Below are positions 8,403 to 17,341 of a stretch of DNA of 64,000 bases, piece after piece (the first letter of the stretch is position 1; each line of letters starts with the position of its first letter). The notes beneath the pieces were generated by a model. That model was not told where the DNA came from. It searched no databases and saw only the letters and a program-made list of their open reading frames with translations. The position numbers were made by a program, and so were the translations under genes. This DNA is from Candidatus Zhuqueibacterota bacterium (lineage in GTDB: Bacteria > Zhuqueibacterota > Zhuqueibacteria > Oceanimicrobiales > Oceanimicrobiaceae), in the NCBI GenBank assembly GCA_029262055.1, contig JAJDAD010000043.1, forward strand, positions 100,012-164,011. The letters run 5' to 3'.

Positions 8403-8801
8403 CTATTTTTGCCTGGGCTTGAGCACCAGACCTAGTTTACCGATGCCAAGTTCTTTAATAATATCCATCACCGAGATCACGTGCCCGTAGAACACCTCTT
8501 TGTCGCCTTGCAGCAGGATCGGTTGCAGCCTGTTTGAGGTCTTGCGCTTTTCCAAACGCTCGCGCAGAATTTGGAGAGAGATTTTTTCTTTCTGCCAAAA
8601 CAGATCCCCGTTCTTGCTGACCGTCAGGACGATGGCCTTGCCGGGATCTATTTCTTTGGCGACGGTCTGCGGCAGGTCGACGGTCATGCCGGTACGCAGT
8701 AACGGCGCGGTGATCATGAACACGATGAGCAGCACGAGGGTGACGTCCACCAGGGAGGTCACGTTTATCTCCGAGAGGTTGCTGTATTTAGCGGACTTCA
8801 T
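8403..8801 (-). CDS. tolR: TolR/ExbD proton-channel subunit
   Basis: A 132-residue biopolymer transport protein. The ATG at 8801 is taken over an upstream TTG (8819). The single transmembrane helix carries the catalytic aspartate in INVTSLVDVTLVLLIVFMIT, followed by APLLRTGMTVDLPQ and a periplasmic domain ending with the swapped strand ILLQGDKEVFYGHVISVMD. With TolQ it forms the stator that uses proton flow to drive the TonB/TolA-like rod. The start lies inside the last 14 bases of tolQ, so the two are translationally coupled. Confidence 0.93.
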   Translation of the reverse strand: MKSAKYSNLSEINVTSLVDVTLVLLIVFMITAPLLRTGMTVDLPQTVAKEIDPGKAIVLTVSKNGDLFWQKEKISLQILRERLEKRKTSNRLQPILLQGDKEVFYGHVISVMDIIKELGIGKLGLVLKPRQK

Positions 8802-9549
8802 GTGGCTCTTTACGGGCAAATGCCTCGATCAGGTTCGAGTAAAATATTTCAAGTTCAGAGCTCAGGCGCTTTATTTTACTGACAAAATAGTTGTAAGCCA
8901 TCACCGCGGGGATCGCCGCTCCCAGTCCCGCGACCGTGGTGATCAGGGCCTCGGCGATGCCGGGCGCAACCACACTCAGATCCGCTGAGCCGGTAAACCC
9001 GATGGACAGGAAGGCGCTCATGACGCCCCAGACCGTGCCGAACAACCCGAAAAACGGGCTAACACTGCCGGCTGTCGCCAGAAAACTGAGGTGCCGCTCA
9101 AGGTTCAGGACCTCTCTGCTCGCCACCGCATCAAAGACCCGCACCAGGTCGTCCGGTGAGTGGCCTCTTCCGTCCGCCGGTACGGTTTGTGTTGGCTGGC
9201 CAAAGTCATCGGCCTCGCCTTCAGGCCCGCGGTTCAGCAACCAGTACGCTTCCTTGAAGACGGCCGCAAAGGGATTCTGGGGTGATTGCCTGCTGGCCTG
9301 ATAGATCTCGCGCACGGATCTGCGCTGTTTGAACAGTTGCATGAATTTGTCGCTGTCCCGATTGAGCTTGCGGAAGACGCGCAGCTTATCCACAATAATT
9401 CCCCAGGAAATTACCGAGAAGAGCAACAGAATGGCCAGGACAATCTTGGCCACCAGCCCCGCGTTGAAAATTAAGTCTAACGGGTTACGCGAAAGGAACT
9501 GCTGGGCAACGACGATGGTGGTGCTAACGATGGTGAGAAGAAATGCCAT
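8788..9549 (-). CDS. tolQ: TolQ/ExbB proton-channel subunit
   Basis: A 253-residue MotA/TolQ/ExbB-family protein with three membrane segments: about 25-50 (IVLAILLLFSVISWGIIVDKL), about 150-170 (TAGSVSPFFGLFGTVWGVMS) and about 195-220 (EALITTVAGLGAAIPAVMAYNYF). A long cytoplasmic loop separates the first two. The loop includes a short acidic, glycine-containing insert (RGPEGEADDFGQPTQ). It pairs with TolR in the proton channel. It is the first gene of the Tol-Pal operon. GCAAGGAGAG precedes the ATG, and a plausible promoter lies about 45-75 bases upstream. Confidence 0.93.
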   Translation of the reverse strand: MAFLLTIVSTTIVVAQQFLSRNPLDLIFNAGLVAKIVLAILLLFSVISWGIIVDKLRVFRKLNRDSDKFMQLFKQRRSVREIYQASRQSPQNPFAAVFKEAYWLLNRGPEGEADDFGQPTQTVPADGRGHSPDDLVRVFDAVASREVLNLERHLSFLATAGSVSPFFGLFGTVWGVMSAFLSIGFTGSADLSVVAPGIAEALITTVAGLGAAIPAVMAYNYFVSKIKRLSSELEIFYSNLIEAFARKEPHEVR

Positions 9550-9592
9550 GAACTCTCCTTGCAGGCATGGACCGGATCCGAAAATATCAGGT

Positions 9593-9623
9593 ATTATACT
9601 TAAGATTGACTGTGAATGTTCAA
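9593..9623 (-). promoter_or_regulatory. Putative promoter for the Tol-Pal operon
   Basis: On the minus strand a perfect -10 element TATAAT (9598-9593) is preceded by TTGAAC (9623-9618) with a 19-base spacer, longer than the ideal 17. It lies about 45 bases before the tolQ start in the 288-base gap between tolQ and the small GYF_2 gene. The rest of that gap (to 9837) shows no gene. Confidence 0.4.
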
Positions 9624-9837
9624 ATTGGCTGCAACGCAGAAAGATATCTTACCGGCGGTAGAAAAGCAAGGCAAAAGTGTTTCCTGTACGTGCAGTGTAA
9701 GCTTTTGATAATATGGAGATAGGGCCATGACCGTATCCGGGGCGATTTGTTGTTACGGCATGCTTTGCAGGTGGTCGAACGAGGGTACGCTGCGCATGGC
9801 ATGGGCGGGCGTTACAGCCTGGCGACCGCAGCCGGGT

Positions 9838-10029
9838 TTATGGTTTGTTGCTGTTAAAAAGAGCCTCCGCCAGTTCTTTCACTTCGCGTGCCCGCACCCA
9901 GGCGTTTTCTTCCGGGTCCCACACCAGGTCCGTGGGCGCAAACACGCCATGATTGAACAGGCTTCTCAGCTTATGCATTGTGATAGGTCCGATACGGTTT
10001 TCCTGGATTTTAATAATGATGTCCTCCAT
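9838..10029 (-). CDS. Single GYF_2-domain protein, 63 residues
   Basis: The whole protein is one GYF_2 (DUF4339-type) module: IIIKIQENRIGPITMHKLRS, then GVFAPTDLVWDPEENAWV and VKELAEALF. This is the usual pattern of G-P, L-x-x-L, G, T-x-VW and W. Such modules are thought to bind short proline-rich or terminal peptides, often next to membrane or signalling domains. It closely resembles the N-terminal domain of the next gene upstream (10129-11451), so the two are probably recent duplicates. The ATG at 10029 has GGGGAGT upstream. It lies 99 bases after that gene on the same strand and ahead of tolQ. Confidence 0.75.
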   Translation of the reverse strand: MEDIIIKIQENRIGPITMHKLRSLFNHGVFAPTDLVWDPEENAWVRAREVKELAEALFNSNKP

Positions 10030-10128
10030 GACGACTCCCCGTTGTCTGTCGCGGTTGCAGGTCTGTTAGGCAAAGATCAGTAAGTGCGGGTTCTGCGCGC
10101 AATGGAGCTCCCGCCGGGCAAATGTCGG

Positions 10129-11451
10129 TCAGGCAGGGCGGTCCGCGAACTGTGCCGCGCTCCCTTCCCTTATGACGGGTTCCAGGTGGCGCACCCGGCA
10201 GGGATGCCCGCCCTCTTCAAATTCGCAATCCCCCCAGTAGAAGCAGTGCACCGAGCAAATCTGAGAATCATCCAGGACTTTGGACTGCGGGTACTCTGCT
10301 CCTGAATCTTGCAGCGATTTGCGCCATTGCCGGCGTTCAACAATTTCCTTCAGACCTTTTTTGCCAAGCCAGTTTACACGCAGCAAGGTTGACAAGTCCC
10401 GGGATGCTTTTGATTTGGGTGCGTGCAGCAGAAAGGGGCGCATCTGCTTGACGGCTTCGACCACATTCGGATCATACGAGATATAGCCGAGCCGCTCAAC
10501 TTCTATGCTGAGCAGCTCCCGCGCGGCAGCCTGGATGGCCAGGCTCTCCTTCAGTTCCTGGCGTTCGCGTACCATGTTCAGAATCAGTTTCGGTCTGAAG
10601 TTGCTCAGCGTTTCCACAAAGATTGCGTGCGCCTGCTCATTTTGGGTTTTGACTTCGGCCAACATATCCGACACCGGGCTGGCCACCTTTCCGGGCCGGT
10701 TGAAGTCACTCCGTCGCAGGACGGCGAGTGCGTCAGGGAAGTTCTTCAGCCGGCGCCCAAGCTCACGCAGCAGGCTGACTTTGATAAACCCGAAGGCTTC
10801 ATGGACAGAGGTGGGTTCCGGCGTCATGACGATGATTTTTTCGTCGGCGAGCAGGAAAAAATCGAGAATGTTGTAGTTTGAACCTGCCCCAAGATCCAGA
10901 ATGATGGAGTCGGCGCGGAGCTTCTTGAGCTCCCGCAGCAAGCGTTGCTTTTGAAAGTACTTCTGGTTGGCGATGCCGAGCGTGCCACATGCGCCGCTGA
11001 TCAGGTTGAGGTTTTCAACCGGTGTCGGCAAAAGAATGTCTTCCAGGCAGTCCACTTTAAGCGTGTAGAAATCGAAAAATGTCGATTCGGGTTCGAGGAT
11101 GCCCAGGCAGGTGTGCAGGTTGGCGCCGCCGAAGTCGGCATCGACCAATGTCACGAATTGCCCGGCCGAGGCCAGTCCGATGCCGAGGGAGCCGGAGAGA
11201 ATCGTCTTACCGACTCCGCCCTTGCCACCCGCAATAGCAAAAATCGTTGGATGGGAACCGTGCTGTCCCTGCACCTCTCTGAATAACCCTTGCAGTTCGC
11301 TCGCGTATTGCGCCTCCACCCATTCATTCAGCTCTTCACTCCAGACTGTGTCTTCTTCGGCAAAACTGCCCTCCCTGATCAGTCTGCGGAGTTCCGGCAG
11401 TGCAACGGGACCAAACTCTTTGTCATCCACCTTGATGAAAAAACTGTCCAT
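10129..11451 (-). CDS. GYF_2 domain fused to a MinD/ParA-like ATPase with C-terminal cysteine cluster
   Basis: A 440-residue protein in three parts. Residues 1-55 are a GYF_2 module (FGPVALPELRRLIREGSF, DTVWSEELNEWVEA). Residues about 68-370 are a deviant Walker A ATPase of the MinD/ParA/FlhG group: AIAGGKGGVGKT (signature lysine 77), LVDADFGGANLHTCLG, SIILDLGAGSNYNILDFFL and VMTPEPTSVHEAFGFIK. It lacks the long N-terminal extension of FlhG and has no flagellar neighbours. The tail (about 400-425) holds four spaced cysteines (C-x3-C-x5-C-x8-C; ICSVHCFYWGDCEFEEGGHPC region), suggesting a metal site. MinD-type ATPases position proteins at membranes or poles. The partner is probably read by the GYF_2 module; role unknown. 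Confidence 0.8.
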   Translation of the reverse strand: MDSFFIKVDDKEFGPVALPELRRLIREGSFAEEDTVWSEELNEWVEAQYASELQGLFREVQGQHGSHPTIFAIAGGKGGVGKTILSGSLGIGLASAGQFVTLVDADFGGANLHTCLGILEPESTFFDFYTLKVDCLEDILLPTPVENLNLISGACGTLGIANQKYFQKQRLLRELKKLRADSIILDLGAGSNYNILDFFLLADEKIIVMTPEPTSVHEAFGFIKVSLLRELGRRLKNFPDALAVLRRSDFNRPGKVASPVSDMLAEVKTQNEQAHAIFVETLSNFRPKLILNMVRERQELKESLAIQAAARELLSIEVERLGYISYDPNVVEAVKQMRPFLLHAPKSKASRDLSTLLRVNWLGKKGLKEIVERRQWRKSLQDSGAEYPQSKVLDDSQICSVHCFYWGDCEFEEGGHPCRVRHLEPVIREGSAAQFADRPA

Positions 11452-12144
11452 CCTTGCGTCCTTGTTTTAGTTCCTTTTGATCACACGTCGTGCCCGGAAG
11501 ACTCCTGCAGGTGCGAAATCAAGACGGAAAAGGGCAGGGAAAGGTCGATACCTTGTTGCGATTTCAGGAGTTTAGCGAAGAGCCAATATAGTGCTTTGAT
11601 CATGTAGAGTCAAGACTTGAAGCCGTGTTACCAAATTTTGAAAAGAGTATAAATTCCGCAACTTGCGCCCGTGCGCTTGTTTTTTGCTGATTTGTGTGCT
11701 ATATTTGAACCAGGAACAAGCAACATGATTTGCCACAGGTGAATTAAATCCTCTAAGTTGGCCTTTACGCAATAACATCGGGCCGGCTGAAGAATTCTAT
11801 TCAATTTTACTCAAAACGTAACACCACTCGTCATGGTATTTCGAGCAGGCTGGATGTTGCCGCCATTCAATCCTGGTGAAATCCGGATAGCGGGCTCTCG
11901 GAGGATTCTGAAGCTACCGTTTGTTTTGCGGGCCTTGGGCAATCGCCAGGAACCTCTCTTTTCCACCGTCTGTCCTGAAGTATGGTACAAAAATCCCCGA
12001 GCGCTGTCGATACTTTCAGGGCTGGGCAGCCAAAATAGATGAGCGCCAGGGAGAGTCCTGGCGCAGTTGGACTGAGCTGGAATGGTATTTGCAAATTTTT
12101 TGTATCAATTATTAAGGACAAGCAATAAAACTACGGGTTTGGTA
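11452..12144. other. Divergent intergenic region, 693 bases
   Basis: This gap separates the minus-strand ATPase from the plus-strand transglycosylase. I see no credible gene, tRNA or repeat. The only clear signal is a plus-strand promoter-like pair at 11677-11705. Its distance from the downstream ATG (about 430 bases) would imply a long leader, or an undetected small RNA. Confidence 0.4.
11677..11705 (+). promoter_or_regulatory. Putative plus-strand promoter
   Basis: TTGTTT (11677-11682) and TATATT (11700-11705) are separated by exactly 17 bases. It could drive the LysM transglycosylase gene with a leader of about 430 bases. Based on motif spacing only. Confidence 0.35.
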
Positions 12145-14343
12145 ATGTTTTTACGCTACTTAGCTTTTTCATCACTTATGTTCAGCGTGTTGTGTTGTGT
12201 CGATGCAGGTGTCGCCGAAACTAACAGTCGCGCGAGCAAGCTCTTCCCGTTGCCTGCGGCACTCAAACCTAATGTAGACTTTTGGAAGAACGTCTATGCC
12301 GTATATTCCGAACGCGAAGTCATCATTCACGATTCGCGCGACATGCAGAGAGTCTACGAAGTTGTCAATCTCGACTCGCTGGTCAAGGGAGCGAAGGTCA
12401 GCAACCGGATTGCGTGGAAGAAAGTAGAGCAGGTAAAGAAAGGCTATGCCAGAGTTTTGATGAAATTTTCCCGAATGGGCAAAGTGGACCCGAAGAAGCT
12501 CAAGGGCAAGGAAAAACGTGTCGCTCAGTTGTTTGCCCCCAAAACCACTTCCAGGCAGTTTCGCGCCGCATCCAAAAGGATTCGTGGCCAAAGCGGCTTG
12601 AAAGAGCGCTTCCGGCGTGGGCTGGTGCGGTCAGGAAGATACCTGGTAGAGATGCGGGAGATATTCCGGGAGGAAGGCGTGCCGGTTGAGCTTTGCATGC
12701 TACCGCATTGCGAATCCTCCTTCAATTATAATGCTTACTCAAAAGTCGGGGCTGCGGGCTTGTGGCAGTTTACGCGCTCCACCGGCCGCCACTTCATGAC
12801 GGTAAACTACAGCATCGATGAACGGCTGGATCCGATTATAGCAACCCGATCGGCCGCAAGACTTTTAAAAGAGAATTACAATGCGCTTGGGGTCTGGCCT
12901 CTGGCAATCACCGCCTACAATCATGGCCGCAACGGCATGAAGCGCGCGAAGCGCAAGTTCGGCACCGACATCGCCAAGATCGTCCACAATTACAAGAGCC
13001 GAAGTTTCGGGTTCGCCTCCCGCAACTTCTACTCGGAATTTCTGGCAGCGTTGGAAGTAGCCAGCAACTACGAATTGTATTTTGGCTACATAGAGTTTGA
13101 CCGTCCGCAACGCTATGTGGAATTTCAACTTCCGCATTACCTGGCGCTGAAGACGGCCCTGGACAAATTTGATGTGAGCGTGGAGGAGTTCAAGCGTTTT
13201 AATCCCGCCTTGCGCAGTCCGGTTCTGAAATCCAAAAGGCGAATTCCCAAAGGCTACCGTGTCCGCATTCCCCACAGCGACAATGTGGATCCGAAAGCGG
13301 TCTACGCCACAATTTCTTCGAAGTTTAAGTATGATAAACAGGTGACACCCGACTGGCATCGGGTGCATGCCGGCGAGACGCTTAGCAGGATCGCCCGGCG
13401 TTATCGTGTTTCGGTCCGGGAGCTTATGGCGCTCAATAATATCCGCAATGCGCACAAGATATTTGTTGGACAAAACCTGCAGGTTCCGACCGGACGCGGC
13501 GCCACAAGTTCAGTTGTTGTTAGCACTGCCATGTCATCACCGGGGAAAGAAACACAACTGGCCGAAGCCGACATCACTCCGAAGGCCGCCGGCGTGCTGG
13601 ATGCACCACAAGTCGTCAGGGTGAACCCGCAAAGGCCAAAACGTAGCGACAAAAACAGATCGGCGCCCGTGCGCGACAAGCCGGTGTACGTACCGGCCAA
13701 AGCGTCTGCAGGAAAGCCCGCTGCCGGTAAGAAACAGGAACTTCTGCGTCAGGTCGCGGTGCGCAGGCTGGAATCCAACACCGAGTCCCTCGAAGATGTG
13801 ATGCAGATGGCTCTGCCGGGTCACTTTGTCGAGATGACAAAAGAGATGAGGGTGCGGGTCGTTCAGGAGCCCAATCTGGAACTGGTTCAATATTCATTCC
13901 GGGAGATCGCTCCCCCACAGAACGGACAAGTCGGAATCGAGCCGGATGAAACACTGGGCCATCTTGCCGACTGGCTAAACGTTGAGACCTACAAGCTCAG
14001 GCGTATCAATCATATTGGCGCCGGGTCCTCGATTCAGATCGGGCAGCAGATCTGGCTATCTTTTGAGAACGTTACACCGGAAGAGTTCCACCGTCGGCGG
14101 GTTGAGTATCACGAAGGGATAGAGGAGGATTTTTATCAGAATTTTGCCATCCAGGGTGAACGGCTTTACAGAGTAAGGCCCGGTGATAACATTTGGCTTA
14201 TTTGCAATCGAAATTTCGAATTACCACACTGGTTGGTCCGGAAGTACAATTCCGACCGGGAGCTCTCAAACCTGGTGGCCGGCAAGGAACTCGTGATTCC
14301 AATCGTGGAGGCCAGGTTTCCGCAAGAGACTTTGCCCAACTAG
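12145..14343 (+). CDS. MltD-like lytic transglycosylase with LysM repeats
   Basis: A 732-residue exported muramidase. The ATG at 12145 gives a signal peptide (YLAFSSLMFSVLCCVDAGVA). The SLT domain holds the catalytic glutamate in LPHCESSFNYNAYSKVGAAG (Glu190), then LWQFTRSTGRHF and ITAYNHGRNGMKRA. Three LysM-type modules follow: about 404-450 (WHRVHAGETLSRIARRY ... GQNLQVP), about 600-645 (DETLGHLADWLNVETYKLRR) and about 676-722 (YRVRPGDNIWLICNRNFELP). A basic, proline-rich linker separates the first two. It cleaves glycan strands in the periplasm to give anhydromuramyl ends. The start lacks a strong ribosome site. E. coli MltD has fewer residues and two LysM units. Confidence 0.9.
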   Translation: MFLRYLAFSSLMFSVLCCVDAGVAETNSRASKLFPLPAALKPNVDFWKNVYAVYSEREVIIHDSRDMQRVYEVVNLDSLVKGAKVSNRIAWKKVEQVKKGYARVLMKFSRMGKVDPKKLKGKEKRVAQLFAPKTTSRQFRAASKRIRGQSGLKERFRRGLVRSGRYLVEMREIFREEGVPVELCMLPHCESSFNYNAYSKVGAAGLWQFTRSTGRHFMTVNYSIDERLDPIIATRSAARLLKENYNALGVWPLAITAYNHGRNGMKRAKRKFGTDIAKIVHNYKSRSFGFASRNFYSEFLAALEVASNYELYFGYIEFDRPQRYVEFQLPHYLALKTALDKFDVSVEEFKRFNPALRSPVLKSKRRIPKGYRVRIPHSDNVDPKAVYATISSKFKYDKQVTPDWHRVHAGETLSRIARRYRVSVRELMALNNIRNAHKIFVGQNLQVPTGRGATSSVVVSTAMSSPGKETQLAEADITPKAAGVLDAPQVVRVNPQRPKRSDKNRSAPVRDKPVYVPAKASAGKPAAGKKQELLRQVAVRRLESNTESLEDVMQMALPGHFVEMTKEMRVRVVQEPNLELVQYSFREIAPPQNGQVGIEPDETLGHLADWLNVETYKLRRINHIGAGSSIQIGQQIWLSFENVTPEEFHRRRVEYHEGIEEDFYQNFAIQGERLYRVRPGDNIWLICNRNFELPHWLVRKYNSDRELSNLVAGKELVIPIVEARFPQETLPN

Positions 14344-14567
14344 GGTCGGTAGGGCTTCATACTTCACAGCTTTTTCTCGCTAAATCTATCTTCTGAAGTT
14401 TGGGGCGTGTGAGGGTTCGGATCTGATTCACTGCGCCTAGTGTCAGGTCAAACCCGCCCGGTGACGGCAATCCCCTGTGGTAGCACCAACCTCCGGCAAC
14501 AAATAAAGTACGAACCTAAGTCACCCTTTTTTTCATCATGAATTCACAATCTAAGCCAGAGGAACGC

Positions 14568-17210
14568 ATGAGGAAAATCGCGGAAGATGTTACGCGTTCT
14601 GTTCTTGACAACGGGTTGACCGTGCTGTTGAAGAGGCGCCAAAGTTCACCGACCGTCGCGATTTATACCTATGTGAAGGCAGGGTATTTTGACGAACCTG
14701 ATCGTTGCGTAGGGATTTCGCATTTGATCGAGCACATGTTCTTTAAGGGGACAAGGCGGCGGGCAGCGGGGGAGATGGCGCAGGAAACCAAAAGCCTGGG
14801 CGGCTATTTGAACGCCAGTACAATCTATGACCACACTTTGTACTATACAGTCGTGCCGAGCAGGAATTTCTCGCAAGCATTAGAGATTCAAGCCGATGCC
14901 CTCATCAATCCCACCTTCGATGCGACCGAGCTAAAGAAAGAGACCGAAGTTGTTATCCAGGAAGCCAAGCGCAAGCTGGATTCACCTGCGGCGGTGACGC
15001 GCGAGCAGTTGTTTAATGTGGCCTTTACTCAGCATCGCATTCGTCGCTGGCGCATCGGAACCGAGGAAGGGTTACGTGGGCTGACACGGGGCGATTTTCT
15101 CGAATTTCACAAGAATCTGTATCGGCCGGAAAACATCGTTTTGGTCGTGGTCGGTGACGTCGACGTTGACCACGCTTTTAGGGAAATCCGGCGATGCTAT
15201 TCTTCGCTTCCCAAAGGGCGATGCCAAAAGACCGCTCAGCCGGCCGAGCCGCCACAGAGGGAGTTCCGAATGGGCCGCATGTCCGGAGACATTCAGCAAA
15301 GCTACGTTGCTTTCGGGTTTCACACTCCGGGCCTGTTTCACCCCGATAGCTACGCGCTGGAAATGCTTGGCATCATTTTGGGCGCGGGACGGAGCTCTCG
15401 TCTCTACCGGGAGGTGAAGGAGAAGCAGCAGCAGGTCAAGTCAATTTCGGCCGGCCATTACGCTCTCCAGGATTTTGGCATTTTCCAGATTCTTGCCAGC
15501 GCTGAATTGTCCCGCCTCGAGGCCGCGCGCTCCGCTGTTGTTTTCGAGCTGGCAGCCTTGCACTCTGATACCGTCACCACCGCCGAATTGAAGAAAGCAC
15601 GCAACATGCTCTTGTCATCCTATGTTGATGGTTTTGCGACAGCCGCCGGCCTGGCGGGGGCCCTGGCTTCCTACGAGGGGCTGGGAGACTTTCGGCTGCT
15701 CGATAAGCACATGGAATGCTTGTTTCGGGTATGCCCCGGCGATATCAAACGTGTGGCGCGCGAATACCTCAGACTGTCCAATTTGACTGTGTTTGAATAT
15801 GTCCAGAACAGTGCAGAGGGCGCTGCCCCCGATCCCCGGAAAGTTGAAGCAAAGTTAAAGCCGCTCTTTGAGGATAACTCCACTGCCGGGTCAGACAGTC
15901 CCATAGCAAGGAACGAGTGTTTTACGGTGCTGTTGCCGATGACGGTCGTTTCAAAAGATCTGGAGCGGATCGAGTTGTCGCAGCAGCTAACTTTGTTGCT
16001 TAAGGAAAATCACGAAGTCCCGGCCGTTTCTGCGGGGGTATTTATTCCCGGCGGACGGCAGTGGGAAAAAATCGGCAATGCAGGTATCAGCAACCTGATG
16101 ACACGCACCATGCTCAGGGGAACGCAGAAAAGAAGTGCCGCCGAAATCGCTTCTATGATGGAGGGTCTGGGCGCTGACCTGCGTTTGAGTGCGGAGTACG
16201 ATTATTTGAGTTTTTCAGTCAGCACGGTGTCATCGCACTTTGAAGCGGTCTGGGAAATATTCTCCGATGTACTTTCACGCCCCACTTTTACGGGCGATGA
16301 GATTAAGAATGAGCAAGACGATATTTGCGCACAATTGCTTCGGCTGCGCGACGACATGTTTCACTACCCGTTGCAGCAGTTTTATGCCACGGTTTTCGGA
16401 GGACATCCCTACGGTTTACCGCCATTGGGAAACGCAGAGGAAATCACAGGAATTGGAACTTCGGACCTCAGCAAGTGGCATCGGCGGGCAATGGCCGGCG
16501 AGATCACCGTCGTTGTCGTCGGCGACGTTGACGCTTCGCGGTTTAAGGAGATGCTCCTGGAAAGCATAGCTGAAACAGTGCCATCCCGTCCCGGGCGCGC
16601 ATTACCTGTGCCGGGGACGGCGCGATTCGAGGCCAGGCAGAAAACCGTATCCGTGCAAAAAGAGCAGAGCGCCATCATCCTGGGATTCGACGGACCTGCC
16701 TATTCATCCCGGGACTATGACACGCTGCGAGTTGTGCAAAACATGCTCTCCGGTCTCGGGGGCCGTTTCTTCGAAGAGTTGCGCGGCCGTTTGGGCCTTG
16801 CTTACAGCGTTTCGACATTTGCCGTTGCCCGACTCCTGGGAGGGTGTTTTCTTGCCTACATCGCAACCTCACCCGACAAACAGGAGGCTGCGCGCGCAGG
16901 CTTAATGAAGGAGTTCACCAGGTTCTGTGCGGCGCCACCTGACAAAGAGGACGTCGAACGTGCCATTCGGTACACCACTGGTACTTTTGAAATAGGGATG
17001 GAAACGTACCGGGCACAAATGCGACAGTTGGCGCATTGGGAATTGATGGGGCAGTCGGGAGAAAACGTCTCAGGGTTCAGGCGTCGCATCGAGCAGGTAA
17101 CGCCTGAAAGAGTCTTCGAGGCCGCTCAGTCCTGTTTTGACCTGGACAAAATGGGAGAGACCATCTTCAGTGGCAGGGCGGGGAGCATGGAAAAGAAGAT
17201 CCAGGCATGA
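14568..17210 (+). CDS. Two-lobed M16 zinc peptidase
   Basis: An 880-residue insulinase-type protein made of two M16 units. The ATG at 14568 is preferred to that at 14538 because AGAGGA lies six bases upstream. The first half (1-430) is active-like: inverted zinc motif HLIEH (52-56) and the third ligand Glu132 in VVIQEAKRKL. The second half (about 445-880) keeps the fold (GISNLMTRTMLRGT, GLGADLRLSAEYDYLSFSVS, LSGLGGRFFEELRGRLGLAY) but has lost HxxEH. Such active-inactive pairing is usual; in one-chain form it resembles pitrilysin. No signal peptide is visible, so it may be cytoplasmic. It degrades peptides. The gene follows the transglycosylase after 224 bases. Confidence 0.9.
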   Translation: MRKIAEDVTRSVLDNGLTVLLKRRQSSPTVAIYTYVKAGYFDEPDRCVGISHLIEHMFFKGTRRRAAGEMAQETKSLGGYLNASTIYDHTLYYTVVPSRNFSQALEIQADALINPTFDATELKKETEVVIQEAKRKLDSPAAVTREQLFNVAFTQHRIRRWRIGTEEGLRGLTRGDFLEFHKNLYRPENIVLVVVGDVDVDHAFREIRRCYSSLPKGRCQKTAQPAEPPQREFRMGRMSGDIQQSYVAFGFHTPGLFHPDSYALEMLGIILGAGRSSRLYREVKEKQQQVKSISAGHYALQDFGIFQILASAELSRLEAARSAVVFELAALHSDTVTTAELKKARNMLLSSYVDGFATAAGLAGALASYEGLGDFRLLDKHMECLFRVCPGDIKRVAREYLRLSNLTVFEYVQNSAEGAAPDPRKVEAKLKPLFEDNSTAGSDSPIARNECFTVLLPMTVVSKDLERIELSQQLTLLLKENHEVPAVSAGVFIPGGRQWEKIGNAGISNLMTRTMLRGTQKRSAAEIASMMEGLGADLRLSAEYDYLSFSVSTVSSHFEAVWEIFSDVLSRPTFTGDEIKNEQDDICAQLLRLRDDMFHYPLQQFYATVFGGHPYGLPPLGNAEEITGIGTSDLSKWHRRAMAGEITVVVVGDVDASRFKEMLLESIAETVPSRPGRALPVPGTARFEARQKTVSVQKEQSAIILGFDGPAYSSRDYDTLRVVQNMLSGLGGRFFEELRGRLGLAYSVSTFAVARLLGGCFLAYIATSPDKQEAARAGLMKEFTRFCAAPPDKEDVERAIRYTTGTFEIGMETYRAQMRQLAHWELMGQSGENVSGFRRRIEQVTPERVFEAAQSCFDLDKMGETIFSGRAGSMEKKIQA

Positions 17211-17341
17211 CAAGAGGCTGCTCCAACCAAATCGAAATAGGGCCTGAATGAGAACGGGCCTGGCTGTCATACCGCAATGTGTTGGCAAGAATGACAACGA
17301 AACCCGCTGAAACCGGTCGAGGCGCTGGACGGCTGAATAAA

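Noticed and set aside
17211..17341. Shared terminator between the convergent M16 and rho genes.
   Set aside because: No stem with a U-run is found on either strand.
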